Assembly (NCBI GenBank): GCA_019637695.1
Contig: JAHBVG010000041.1
Coordinates: 1-53,384, forward strand
Source: Caldilineaceae bacterium
GTDB taxonomy: Bacteria; Chloroflexota; Anaerolineae; Caldilineales; Caldilineaceae
DNA: 53,384 nt
Direction: 5' to 3'
Part shown: positions 42,632-51,221 of the stretch, one piece after another
Position numbering within the stretch: the first letter of the stretch is position 1
How the letters are laid out: the number at the start of each line of letters is the position of its first letter
Notes under the pieces: generated by a model
What the model was told of the DNA's origin: nothing
Seen by the model: the letters and a program-made list of their open reading frames with translations, nothing else
Databases searched by the model: none
Translations under genes and position numbers: made by a program

Positions 42632-43621
42632 ATGGCTTTCTATATTCTGCGCCGCTTTATCTACCTCATTCCTACCCTGTTCGCCGTTTCGATCTTATCC
42701 TTTGTGATTATCCAATTGCCGCCCGGCGACTTTTTAACTTCGTACGCTGCCCAATTGCGTCAACAGGGCGATATTATTGACGATGTGCAGCTAGAGGCGT
42801 TGCGTCAACGCTATGGGTTTGGCGAACCGGTTTATGTCCAATACTTCAAATGGATTACGGGGATTGTTACCCGCGGCGATTGGGGACAATCGTTTGAATG
42901 GCAAAAGCCAGTCAAAGATCTGATCTGGGAACGGGTCTGGCTGACCGTGGCGGTGTCCCTATCTGCGCTATTGGTGAGTTGGTTTGTAGCGATACCTATA
43001 GGTGTCTATTCGGCGACTCACCAATATTCCTGGCTGGATTATCTTTTAACGACGCTCAGTTTTATAGGCCTGGGGACGCCAGGCTTCTTGCTGGCGCTGG
43101 TGGTCCTCTTTGTGGTGCAATCTCAATTGGGGATCAATGTCAGCGGGCTTTTCTCGGAGCAGTATATGCTCGCGCCCTGGAGCTGGGCCAAGTTTATGGA
43201 TATGTTGCAGCGTATCTGGGTGCCCATGCTGATCGTCGCCCTCAGCAGTACGGCAGGGAACATCCGTATTACGCGCGCCAATCTGCTCGACGAGCTAAAC
43301 AAACCTTATGTAGAAACCGCCCGCGCCAAAGGCGTCAATGAGACAAAGCTGATCTGGAAATATCCCGTACGGGTGGCGTTGAACCCCTTCTTCAGCACAG
43401 TAGGCTGGTCGCTGGCGGGTCTGGTCTCCGGCGCTACGCTGGTTTCATTGGTATTGAGTTTGCAGACTACTGGACCAATGTTACTGCGTGCTCTTACTTC
43501 ACAGGATATGTATCTGGCCGGCAGCATTCTCTTTATACTCAGCGCGTTGACGATGATCGGAACGCTGATTTCTGACATTTTGCTCGCCGTTGTCGATCCG
43601 CGCATCCGCTTAGAAAATTGA
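42632..43621 (+). CDS. ABC transporter permease (DppB/OppB-like)
   Basis: The 329-aa protein has six membrane segments: the N-terminal hallmark RRFIYLIPTLFAVSILSFVII, a periplasmic stretch, and the C-terminal EAA-type coupling loop with VETARAKGVNETKLIWKYPVRVALNP. That loop docks on the ATPases. It pairs with the permease encoded next. GGAGG lies five bases before the start. Confidence 0.94.
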   Translation: MAFYILRRFIYLIPTLFAVSILSFVIIQLPPGDFLTSYAAQLRQQGDIIDDVQLEALRQRYGFGEPVYVQYFKWITGIVTRGDWGQSFEWQKPVKDLIWERVWLTVAVSLSALLVSWFVAIPIGVYSATHQYSWLDYLLTTLSFIGLGTPGFLLALVVLFVVQSQLGINVSGLFSEQYMLAPWSWAKFMDMLQRIWVPMLIVALSSTAGNIRITRANLLDELNKPYVETARAKGVNETKLIWKYPVRVALNPFFSTVGWSLAGLVSGATLVSLVLSLQTTGPMLLRALTSQDMYLAGSILFILSALTMIGTLISDILLAVVDPRIRLEN

Positions 43622-43761
43622 CCCAATAGAACGGGGATTCAACAGGGTTTGGCCGATCAAAGCGGATTTCAGAACAATCAGTTCCATCCGCCTGATACGC
43701 GCCATCTGCGTTCTGTTAAAATTGCCAATAGATTGAAATTAAGCGATTGGGAGACCCTTTT

Positions 43762-44943
43762 ATGCAAACTGTAGGAAAATCCTGGCTAGATCGCGTTGAG
43801 GAAGAAGATCCCATCCGCGATGAGCAAATCGTTGAAGAAGTTATCACCGAAGAAAAGGTCTATGTTGCTTCCTATGCGCAACTGATGTGGTGGCGCTTCC
43901 TCAAACACAGAATGGCCGTGATCAGCGCAGTCGTTGTTATCTTCCTTTATCTGGTGGCAGCCTTTGCTGAGTTTGTGGCCCCCTACGATCCAGAACACTC
44001 GTTCGTCGTTTACCGGTTTATGACGCCGACGGCGGTCAGGATCGTTGACGCCGACGGCAATTGGCAACGTCCCTTTGTCTATGGCACCATCCGCGATCGC
44101 GATCCTAACACGTTGCGCAATATCTACGTCGAAGATACTTCGGTCATCTACCCCATTCGCTTTTTTGTCGAGGGGCCTGAGTACAAGATGTGGAACATAT
44201 GGCCGATGAACACCCATTTTATTGGGATCGATGCAGATCTGGCCGAGCAAGGGATCTTCTTGTTGGGGACAGACCGCCTGGGGCGGGATCTCTTCACCCG
44301 GCTTGTTTACGGGGCGCGTATCTCGCTGACGATCGGTCTGATCAGCGTCTTCCTGAGCCTTGTGATTGGGATTGTGCTGGGGGGTATTTCTGGTTTCTAC
44401 GGCGGCGCTATTGACAACGCCATCCAACGCCTTATCGAATTCATCCGCTCGATCCCCGAAATTCCGCTGATCATGGCCCTGGCCGCAGCGTTGCCCGCCG
44501 ATTGGCCGGTGGTGCGCCTCTACTTTGGCATCACCATTCTTCTCTCCTTCATCGGCTGGACGGGGCTGGCGCGCGTCGTACGCGGACGCTTCCTCAGCCT
44601 GCGCGAAGAGGACTTTGTGATGGCGGCGCGCTTCGCCGGTTCGAGTGAAATGCGCATCATCCTGCGTCATATGATGCCCTCTTTCCTCAGCCATATTATC
44701 GCCTCGCTGACCCTGGCGATCCCCGGCATCATCCTCGCCGAGACGGGGTTGAGCTTTATTGGATTAGGGCTGCGTGCGCCGGCCATTAGTTGGGGGGTGC
44801 TGCTGCAAGAAGCGCAAAATCTACGATCAGTGGCGCTCGCCCCCTGGGTGTTGACACCCGCCTTTGCGGTGATCATCACCGTGTTGACCTTCAACTTCTT
44901 GGGCGATGGTATCCGCGATGCGGCTGACCCATACGCGAAGTAA
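43762..44943 (+). CDS. ABC transporter permease (DppC/OppC-like)
   Basis: From ATG 43762 (GGGAG eight bases upstream) the protein has 393 residues, longer than the usual 300. The extra length is a cytoplasmic leader and an extracytoplasmic loop of about 100 residues after the first membrane helix (MTPTAVRIVDADGNWQRPF to FEG-type sequence). That loop is common in carbohydrate-linked members from this phylum. The coupling loop reads EDFVMAARFAGSSEMRIILRH. LLGTDRLGRDLFTRLVYG precedes the second helix, as in all DppC proteins. Confidence 0.93.
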   Translation: MQTVGKSWLDRVEEEDPIRDEQIVEEVITEEKVYVASYAQLMWWRFLKHRMAVISAVVVIFLYLVAAFAEFVAPYDPEHSFVVYRFMTPTAVRIVDADGNWQRPFVYGTIRDRDPNTLRNIYVEDTSVIYPIRFFVEGPEYKMWNIWPMNTHFIGIDADLAEQGIFLLGTDRLGRDLFTRLVYGARISLTIGLISVFLSLVIGIVLGGISGFYGGAIDNAIQRLIEFIRSIPEIPLIMALAAALPADWPVVRLYFGITILLSFIGWTGLARVVRGRFLSLREEDFVMAARFAGSSEMRIILRHMMPSFLSHIIASLTLAIPGIILAETGLSFIGLGLRAPAISWGVLLQEAQNLRSVALAPWVLTPAFAVIITVLTFNFLGDGIRDAADPYAK

Positions 44944-44964
44944 CCCCTTTCATAGGAGATAAGA

Positions 44965-46044
44965 ATGGCAACAGTGCCTGTACCCTCTATCGAATCGCGT
45001 GCAAAGCCCTCTAACCGCAAAGAGGATGTCGTGTTGGAAGTGAAAGGGCTAAAGACCCACTTTTTCCTGCAACAGGGCATTGTGCGCGCCGTCGAGAATG
45101 TGGATTTCACTGTGCTGCGCGGCCAGACACTAGGCGTCGTGGGCGAAAGCGGCTGCGGCAAATCGGTAATGGCCCGCTCGGTCATGTCAATTGTGCCTTC
45201 GCCCGGCCGCATTGTGGAAGGGGAAATCCTCTTTCATCGTATACAGAATCAAAATGGCAGCACCACCAAAAATGTGGTGGATATGGCCCAACTCGACCCC
45301 AAAGGAGCAGAGGCGCGTTCCATCCGCGGCGACGAAATCTCTATGGTCTTCCAAGAGCCGATGACCTCGCTCAGTCCTGTTCACACCATTGGCAACCAGA
45401 TCATGGAAGCGATTCTGCTTCATCAAGAGGTGGACAAAGAGGCAGCGCGGCGGCTGGCGATTGACATGTTGGATCGAGTGGGCATGCCCCATCCTGAGCG
45501 GACTATCGATCGCTACCCGCACCAGTTGAGCGGCGGTATGCGCCAGCGGGCTATGATCGCCATGGCGCTTTCGTGCCAGCCGTCGATCCTGATCGCGGAT
45601 GAACCGACCACTGCGCTCGACGTGACCACCCAGGCGCAGATCCTTTCGTTGATGAAGGAATTACAGGATGATCTGGGGATGGCTATCATCTTTATCACCC
45701 ATGATTTGGGCGTCATCGCGCAGATGGCCGACCATGTGGTGGTCATGTACTTGGGCGAAGTAGTGGAGATGGCCGATGTGCAGACGCTCTTCTACGAACC
45801 CAAACACCCATATACACGCTCTCTGTTGCGCTCGATTCCCTTGCTAGGTCGTAAATCTGCGCAGAATATTACGAGCCGATTGATGGCGATCCGCGGTACA
45901 GTGCCAGATCCTTACTCCATCCCCAAAGGATGCCCCTTTCACCCGCGTTGTCGTGATATGATCCGCGGCGTCTGCGACCAACAAGATCCACCCTTCCTCG
46001 AAGTGGAAGCTGGCCACAAAGTCCGATGTGTGCTTTATGAGTAA
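44965..46044 (+). CDS. Dipeptide/oligopeptide-type ABC transporter ATPase (DppD/OppD-like)
   Basis: The 359-aa protein has Walker A GESGCGKSV, signature LSGGMRQR, Walker B ILIADEPTTALD, the switch histidine of ITHDLGV and the C-terminal cysteine pair PFHPRCRD. It forms the ATPase heterodimer with the product of 37240-38310. AGGAG lies upstream. Its stop overlaps the start of the 861-aa gene by eight bases, so transport and processing are co-expressed. Confidence 0.94.
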   Translation: MATVPVPSIESRAKPSNRKEDVVLEVKGLKTHFFLQQGIVRAVENVDFTVLRGQTLGVVGESGCGKSVMARSVMSIVPSPGRIVEGEILFHRIQNQNGSTTKNVVDMAQLDPKGAEARSIRGDEISMVFQEPMTSLSPVHTIGNQIMEAILLHQEVDKEAARRLAIDMLDRVGMPHPERTIDRYPHQLSGGMRQRAMIAMALSCQPSILIADEPTTALDVTTQAQILSLMKELQDDLGMAIIFITHDLGVIAQMADHVVVMYLGEVVEMADVQTLFYEPKHPYTRSLLRSIPLLGRKSAQNITSRLMAIRGTVPDPYSIPKGCPFHPRCRDMIRGVCDQQDPPFLEVEAGHKVRCVLYE

Positions 46045-48622
46045 CTCACAGATGACAAAAGAGGCTGTGCCGCTGGCCCACTCGCTCGTAGATGGCTTCA
46101 TCCACGACTGGTTGGTGGCTGGTCCTCTTGCCACACCTGTCGAAGATTTAGCCAATTTCCCCGGCGCGGATTTCAAACTGCAAATTGCCCGCTATCGCTA
46201 TCGCCCTGAGCCAGGTGTGGAAGGGTCGCCGCTGGAACGCCAATCCTTCACCCCCGCCGGCGCGAATGAGGAGGTGACCTGGCGCGTCTGGCGCTGCGAC
46301 GACGATCACTTTGTCGATCTCTCTGCCTTTTACCATACCTGCCACCATCTCCAATCCTGGGCCTTTTGTGAGGTAGAAAGTGCGGACGCGCAGACATTCG
46401 CCGCAAAGCTCACTACCAATGGCCCGGCGGACATCTGGATCAACGGCGAACATGTCCACCGCGTCGAGCGTTTCGACCACCAGATCCCAGGCCGCTCCTT
46501 TTGTTCGTTGCCACTTCAAGCTGGATCCAATACCATCATCGTGCGCTTTGAGGGCGTCGCCGTGCGCGAGTGTCCTTATGTGATGGCGTTGAAAATCGAG
46601 GATGGCGATCCATCGGCGCTCACCGTCATCGTCCCCACGAGCATCGAACCGTCCAATCGTCGCCAGAAATTGGAAGCGCTCTTCGCCAAAGCCTATATGG
46701 ATCGGGATCTCTATACCCGCGACAGCGATTTAATCGTCCACTGGCCGCCAGGCGAGCCGATTCAGGACAACATCGCCCTGCGCCTCGAACGCAAAGATGG
46801 CCGCATCTACTCGGAGCATCACACCAACGGCCATCTGCGCCAGGAGGTAAACCTGGGCAAAGCCTACCAATTTGCCGAGGACAGCTACCGGGTGCGGATC
46901 ATGCCCCACCCCAATGACTTTTACGTCCACGGGCTGCGCGTCGAGCGTTCGCTGGCGTGCCGCATTGTGGGCAACAAATACTCGACAGAGCGTTATGGCT
47001 CCTATCAAGATCGCCGCGCCGAAGCCCTGCGCGACGCTGCCCGCCGCCCGGTCAACGTCTTCTCCGAGATCGCCAAGATGGAACTGGGCGCGTGGGATCA
47101 GGTGGACGCGCAGCCGATCCGCGACACCATCGACATGATCAACCGCCGCGCCGATTGCAGTGACTTCTACCTTGTCGGCCTGTTGGGGATGGTGGGGCGC
47201 TACGTCGAGGAACCTGGCTTCCCGCAGGATCTGATCGAGCCGCTCAAGGGGTGCTTCCTCAACTTCCGCTATTGGATGGACGAACCCGGCAGCGACGCCA
47301 TGTGCTTCTGGTCCGAGAACCACCAGATCCTCTTCCACGCCTGCGAGGTGTTGGCCGGTCAACTGCTGCCCGATGAAGTCTTCTCCAATGCAGGGATGAC
47401 GGGCGAGCAACACCGCGAAAAAGGCGAACGCATGGCCCTTTCCTGGCTGCGCAAACGGGCCGGGGGCGGCTTCCGCGAGTGGGATTCCAACACCTACTTC
47501 GAGGAAGATGTACTCGCCCTCTCGCATCTGGCCGATCTGGCCGAGAACGATGATCTGCGCGAGTTGGCGACCGTCGTTCTCGACAAGCTCTTCTTCTCGC
47601 TGGCGGTCAACTCGTACAACGGCGTCTTCGGCTCCACGCATGGACGCACCTACACCCCATACATCAAAGGCGCATATCTTGAACCGACGTCGGGAATTTC
47701 GCGGTTGCTATGGGGCAAAGGCATCTTCAACGACCGCATCCTGGGCACGGTGAGCCTGGCCTGCGCCGTCAGCTATCTACTGCCGCCGGTGATCGAAGCC
47801 ATCGCGCTGGATCCCTCGGCTGAAATCTGGAATCGCGAGCGCCACGCCGGTGAAATGGAGCAGTGGTGCGATCTGGCCGAGGGCGCGTGGGAGGTGAACA
47901 AGGTCACCTACAAGACGCCCGACTTCATGTTAGCCTCGGCCCAGGATTATCGACCGGGCGAAGCGGGATACCAGCAACACATCTGGCAGGCTACCCTCAG
48001 CCCAGAGGCGGTGGTCTTCGTCACCCATCCGCCCTGTATCAGCGAAGAGGGCTCGCACCGTCCCAACTTCTGGCACGGCAACGTCGTCCTCCCGCGCGCG
48101 GCGCAATGGAAGGACGTGCTGATATCAGTCCACAACCTCCCCGCCGACGATTGGATGGGCTTCACCCACGCCTATTTCCCCACCTATGCCTTCGACGAGT
48201 ACACGATCCGCGAGGGCTGGGCCTTTGCCCGCGTTGGCGATGGCTATCTCGCCATCACCGCATCTCAGGGGATCGAGTTGATGCGCCAGGGCAAGAACGC
48301 CTTGCGCGACCTGCGCTCATACGGCCACCAAAACATCTGGCTGGTGCAGATGGGTCGCGCCGCTCAGGATGGTAGCTTTGAAGCCTTCCAGAGCGATGTG
48401 CTGGGCCTCAACCTCTCGTTCAACGGACTTGATGTGGAAATAGAAACCTTGCGCGGCCAGCATCTTTCCTTCGGATGGACGGGGCCCCTGCGCATTGACG
48501 GCGTGGAGACGCCCATCACCGGCTTCGACCACTATGAAAACCCGTACAGCCACACGCCACTCAACGCCGATCAGATGGAGATCCAATTTCAGGATCTGTT
48601 GATGCGGCTAAAATTTACGTGA
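46037..48622 (+). CDS. 861-aa cytoplasmic carbohydrate-enzyme-like protein, family unrecognised
   Basis: The protein has no signal peptide. Its N-terminal part looks like a galactose-binding jelly-roll fold (GPADIWINGEHVHRVERF near 136-153, NTIIVRFEGVAVRECPYVMA near 170-189). The central part is helical and contains SENHQILFHACEVLAGQ (near 425), GGGFREWDSNTYFEEDVLAL (near 475) and GVFGSTHGRTYTPYIKG (near 530). These clusters of His, Glu, Trp and Arg look like an active site in an alpha/alpha toroid. The last third is beta-rich with GFTHAYFPTYAFDEYTIREG. This order resembles polysaccharide lyases or glycosidases. The start is ATG 46037, overlapping the ATPase stop. Confidence 0.75.
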   Translation: MSNSQMTKEAVPLAHSLVDGFIHDWLVAGPLATPVEDLANFPGADFKLQIARYRYRPEPGVEGSPLERQSFTPAGANEEVTWRVWRCDDDHFVDLSAFYHTCHHLQSWAFCEVESADAQTFAAKLTTNGPADIWINGEHVHRVERFDHQIPGRSFCSLPLQAGSNTIIVRFEGVAVRECPYVMALKIEDGDPSALTVIVPTSIEPSNRRQKLEALFAKAYMDRDLYTRDSDLIVHWPPGEPIQDNIALRLERKDGRIYSEHHTNGHLRQEVNLGKAYQFAEDSYRVRIMPHPNDFYVHGLRVERSLACRIVGNKYSTERYGSYQDRRAEALRDAARRPVNVFSEIAKMELGAWDQVDAQPIRDTIDMINRRADCSDFYLVGLLGMVGRYVEEPGFPQDLIEPLKGCFLNFRYWMDEPGSDAMCFWSENHQILFHACEVLAGQLLPDEVFSNAGMTGEQHREKGERMALSWLRKRAGGGFREWDSNTYFEEDVLALSHLADLAENDDLRELATVVLDKLFFSLAVNSYNGVFGSTHGRTYTPYIKGAYLEPTSGISRLLWGKGIFNDRILGTVSLACAVSYLLPPVIEAIALDPSAEIWNRERHAGEMEQWCDLAEGAWEVNKVTYKTPDFMLASAQDYRPGEAGYQQHIWQATLSPEAVVFVTHPPCISEEGSHRPNFWHGNVVLPRAAQWKDVLISVHNLPADDWMGFTHAYFPTYAFDEYTIREGWAFARVGDGYLAITASQGIELMRQGKNALRDLRSYGHQNIWLVQMGRAAQDGSFEAFQSDVLGLNLSFNGLDVEIETLRGQHLSFGWTGPLRIDGVETPITGFDHYENPYSHTPLNADQMEIQFQDLLMRLKFT

Positions 48623-48634
48623 TCCGTGTTGTGT

Positions 48635-48710
48635 GTAGGGGTTTGCGTTGGGGCGGAATCAGATCTCGGCTAATGGCGAGAATTCTTCCCGCCCCAACGC
48701 AAACCCCTAC
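48635..48710. repeat. Perfect 22-bp inverted repeat between the two lyase-like genes
   Basis: The arms 48635-48656 (GTAGGGGTTTGCGTTGGGG...) and 48689-48710 are exact complements around 32 bases, and the outer GTGATCC/GGATCAC bases can extend the stem. It occupies almost the whole intergenic space and may act as terminator, mRNA stabiliser or dormant mobile repeat. Confidence 0.85.
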
Positions 48711-48738
48711 GTGGATCACCACCTAAAGGACATCCTCC

Positions 48739-50988
48739 ATGAATACCCTTCTCTTTGAAAAAATCTCCCAATTCGACCGCGCTGCCGAACCGGTGACGGT
48801 GAGCATTCCCTTTGGCCGCGGACGGCTGACCGATCCTGCCCATCTGCACATTGCCGACGACGGCGCGGATCTACCCACACAGGCGCGGGCGCTCGCCCAT
48901 TGGGACGATGGCAGCGTCAAATGGCTGCTCGTTCACCTGCAACCAGACCTGCCTGGCAATGCTGCCGAACGGCTGGCTTTCCGTATCGACGCGTCGACGT
49001 CCCCGCCTAAACCGGTGCAGAAGGTGACGGTGACGCCCACCGACGCTGGCCTGCGCGTGGAGACCGGCCCGCTTGCCTTTACCGTCTCACGGACGGGCTT
49101 CCGCCCAGTCGAAGATATTGTGCTGGACGGGCGCCCCGTGGCCCAGCATTTCTTCGGCTTCACCCTTGTCTGTGGCGACGAGCGGCTGATCAGCCTGGAT
49201 AGTCCGCTGCAACTGACTGTCGAAGAGGCTGGCCCGCTGCGCGCAGTCATCCTCGTGAGCGGTCAGCATCGTCGCGCCGATGGCAGCGGCTTCCTCGACC
49301 TGCGCGGACGCATCACGGCCTACGCCGGTAAACCGTACATCGAGATCGAGCATGGGTTCATCCACGCCGAGGACGCCGGCGATCTCGCCATGCGCGAGAT
49401 CACCCTTGTCATGGGCGGCGAGGTGGTTGGCGATCCGCGGCTGGCACTGGGCGAGGGCTATTACCGTACACGCATTCAACAGGGCGAGGAAAGACTCTCC
49501 AATGTCATCGACGCCGAGACGCTGCTCTACCAGTCCAATGAACATTTCACCGATTCGTATTATGGGGATTTCTGGGCCGATTGGCGCGACGATAGCGCCG
49601 GGGTAACGCTTTCGATCTATCAGGCGCACCAGAATTTCCCCAAACGGCTGACTGTGGATCGGGATGGCATCGCCGCTTTCCTCTACAGCGAGGACCACCC
49701 ACCGGCGCGCATTATCCAGGGCATGGGCAAGACGCACCGGCTGCAACTTCACTTCCACGCTGCCGACACGCCGCTGGATGAATTGAGCGTGCGCAGTCTG
49801 CAATTCCAACTGCCCGACCATCCCGCGCTCGATCCGGCCTGGTATCGAGAGAACAACCCGTGGCTGGAGACCTTCTTCCCGGAGAAGCTGCCGGGCAAGC
49901 TGATCACCTATCTCAATAAACTCCATGACAACCAGCCCAAAGCGCTAGGGATGATGCACTTTGGCGACGCACCCGATGTCCATTACACGGCGCAAGGCCG
50001 CGGCAACGGCGAGATCGTCTACGTCAACAACGAGTATGACCGTCCCCACGCCTGCACGCTCTACTATGCCCTCACCGGCCAGCGTCGCGTCCTCGATTCG
50101 GCGCTGGTGAGCGCACGCCACTGGCTGGATGTGGATTTCTGCCATCGTCACGACGATCCGCTGATCCACGGCGGGCTACGCATCCACACCGCCTATCACG
50201 CCACCGGCGGCGTCATCCCCTCCCATGAGTGGACCGAAGGACTGCTGGACTATTACTTCCTCACCGGGCGCACCGAAGCGCTGGACGCGGCCAACTCCAT
50301 TGGCGAGAACATCCTGCGCCACCTGGCCCGACCGGAGATGCAGCAACCGGGCGCGACGTCGGTGCGCGAGAACGGCTGGGCCTTGCGCGCGCTGGTGGGT
50401 CTCTATCTGGGGACTGGTGAGGGTCGCTGGAAGGATGAGGCCGACCACATTGTGGGAATGTTCCTCGACTGGTTCAGCCGTTTCAACGCGCTGTTGGCTC
50501 CGTATACCAGCCACTCCATGCCGCGTGTCCCCTTTATGGTGACATTGACGATCAACTCGTTTGCCCGCTATCTGCTCGTTGAGGACGACGAGCGCGTGAA
50601 GAAACTCATGGTCTCAGTGATGGACGATCTGCTCGAACACTGCCTCGGCCCGGACGGTATCTTCTACTACAAAGAGTTGCCCTCCCTGCGGCGGACGGCG
50701 CCCACGCCCCACGCCCTGGAGGCGCTGGCCCATGTCTACCGCATCACCGCCGACGAGCGCTATTTGCAGATCGCCACCCGCCAGTTCGCGGCGCTGGTCG
50801 ATTCACCGCCCGAAGGCGCAGGCAACGTCAAACGGATCGACGCCTCTGGCGCGGTCCTTGAGGGCGAAGGGGGAGGCCGCGTCTTCGCCGACAAGTATAC
50901 GTCGATCTTGATCTTCGCCGGCGAAGCCGCGGCGCGGGGAATGTTGGACTGGTATGAGTATCCTTTTGCGGGGATTGGGAATTGGTGA
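48739..50988 (+). CDS. PcRGLX/YetA-like protein (rhamnogalacturonan exolyase-like, RIFT-barrel)
   Basis: The 749-aa protein opens with a RIFT-barrel-type domain: VTVSIPFGRGRLTD, then QARALAHWDDGSVKWLLVHL near 48-67. A beta-rich second domain follows, then a helical third domain with YVNNEYDRPHACTLYYALTG and HEWTEGLLDYYFLTG near 495-509. This three-part order is that of PcRGLX/YetA proteins, linked to exolytic cleavage of rhamnogalacturonan (PL26). Lack of a signal peptide suggests action on imported oligosaccharides. AAAGGA lies eight bases before the start. The last residues (GIGNW) and stop are encoded by heptamer repeats. Confidence 0.8.
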   Translation: MNTLLFEKISQFDRAAEPVTVSIPFGRGRLTDPAHLHIADDGADLPTQARALAHWDDGSVKWLLVHLQPDLPGNAAERLAFRIDASTSPPKPVQKVTVTPTDAGLRVETGPLAFTVSRTGFRPVEDIVLDGRPVAQHFFGFTLVCGDERLISLDSPLQLTVEEAGPLRAVILVSGQHRRADGSGFLDLRGRITAYAGKPYIEIEHGFIHAEDAGDLAMREITLVMGGEVVGDPRLALGEGYYRTRIQQGEERLSNVIDAETLLYQSNEHFTDSYYGDFWADWRDDSAGVTLSIYQAHQNFPKRLTVDRDGIAAFLYSEDHPPARIIQGMGKTHRLQLHFHAADTPLDELSVRSLQFQLPDHPALDPAWYRENNPWLETFFPEKLPGKLITYLNKLHDNQPKALGMMHFGDAPDVHYTAQGRGNGEIVYVNNEYDRPHACTLYYALTGQRRVLDSALVSARHWLDVDFCHRHDDPLIHGGLRIHTAYHATGGVIPSHEWTEGLLDYYFLTGRTEALDAANSIGENILRHLARPEMQQPGATSVRENGWALRALVGLYLGTGEGRWKDEADHIVGMFLDWFSRFNALLAPYTSHSMPRVPFMVTLTINSFARYLLVEDDERVKKLMVSVMDDLLEHCLGPDGIFYYKELPSLRRTAPTPHALEALAHVYRITADERYLQIATRQFAALVDSPPEGAGNVKRIDASGAVLEGEGGGRVFADKYTSILIFAGEAAARGMLDWYEYPFAGIGNW

Positions 50989-51000
50989 CTGGGGATTGGG
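50970..51000. repeat. GGGGATT heptamers at the end of the PcRGLX-like gene
   Basis: Units GGGGATT, GGGAATT, GGTGACT, GGGGATT and GGG are the reverse complement of the CCCCAAT/CCCCAGT arrays. They contain the final codons and the TGA stop of the upstream gene. Confidence 0.8.
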
Positions 51001-51099
51001 TAGCGGCCTGTCGCTGTTGGATTTGCTTGACGTAGGGTAGCTCCTTCGGTAAGATAGGTTCACAAGGCTCCTATAGTTCTTCAAAAATGGCCTAGAGTC

Positions 51100-51204
51100 G
51101 GGTGTGTTGCAAAATGGGTTGAAGCGGAGTAGGCACGCCCACGTGCCGTCCTGGTCGCACGAAGGCGTACTCACTCCGCGTCCCAACCGAGTTTGAATGC
51201 ACCC
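51100..51204. mobile_element. MITE-like element, family 2 relative, copy D (105 bp)
   Basis: The tips GGGTGTGTTGCAAAATGGGTTG-like and TTTGAATGCACCC match family 2, but the interior differs and forms its own stem (GCGGAGT and ACTCCGC). TA follows the right end. It ends 17 bases before the methyltransferase start, so transcription of that gene may start within or just before the element. Confidence 0.7.
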
Positions 51205-51221
51205 TATTGAATCTCTGCTGT

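Noticed and set aside
42517..42780. Plus-strand reading frame ahead of the first permease
   Set aside because: It is made of the hairpin repeat and the out-of-frame beginning of the permease gene.
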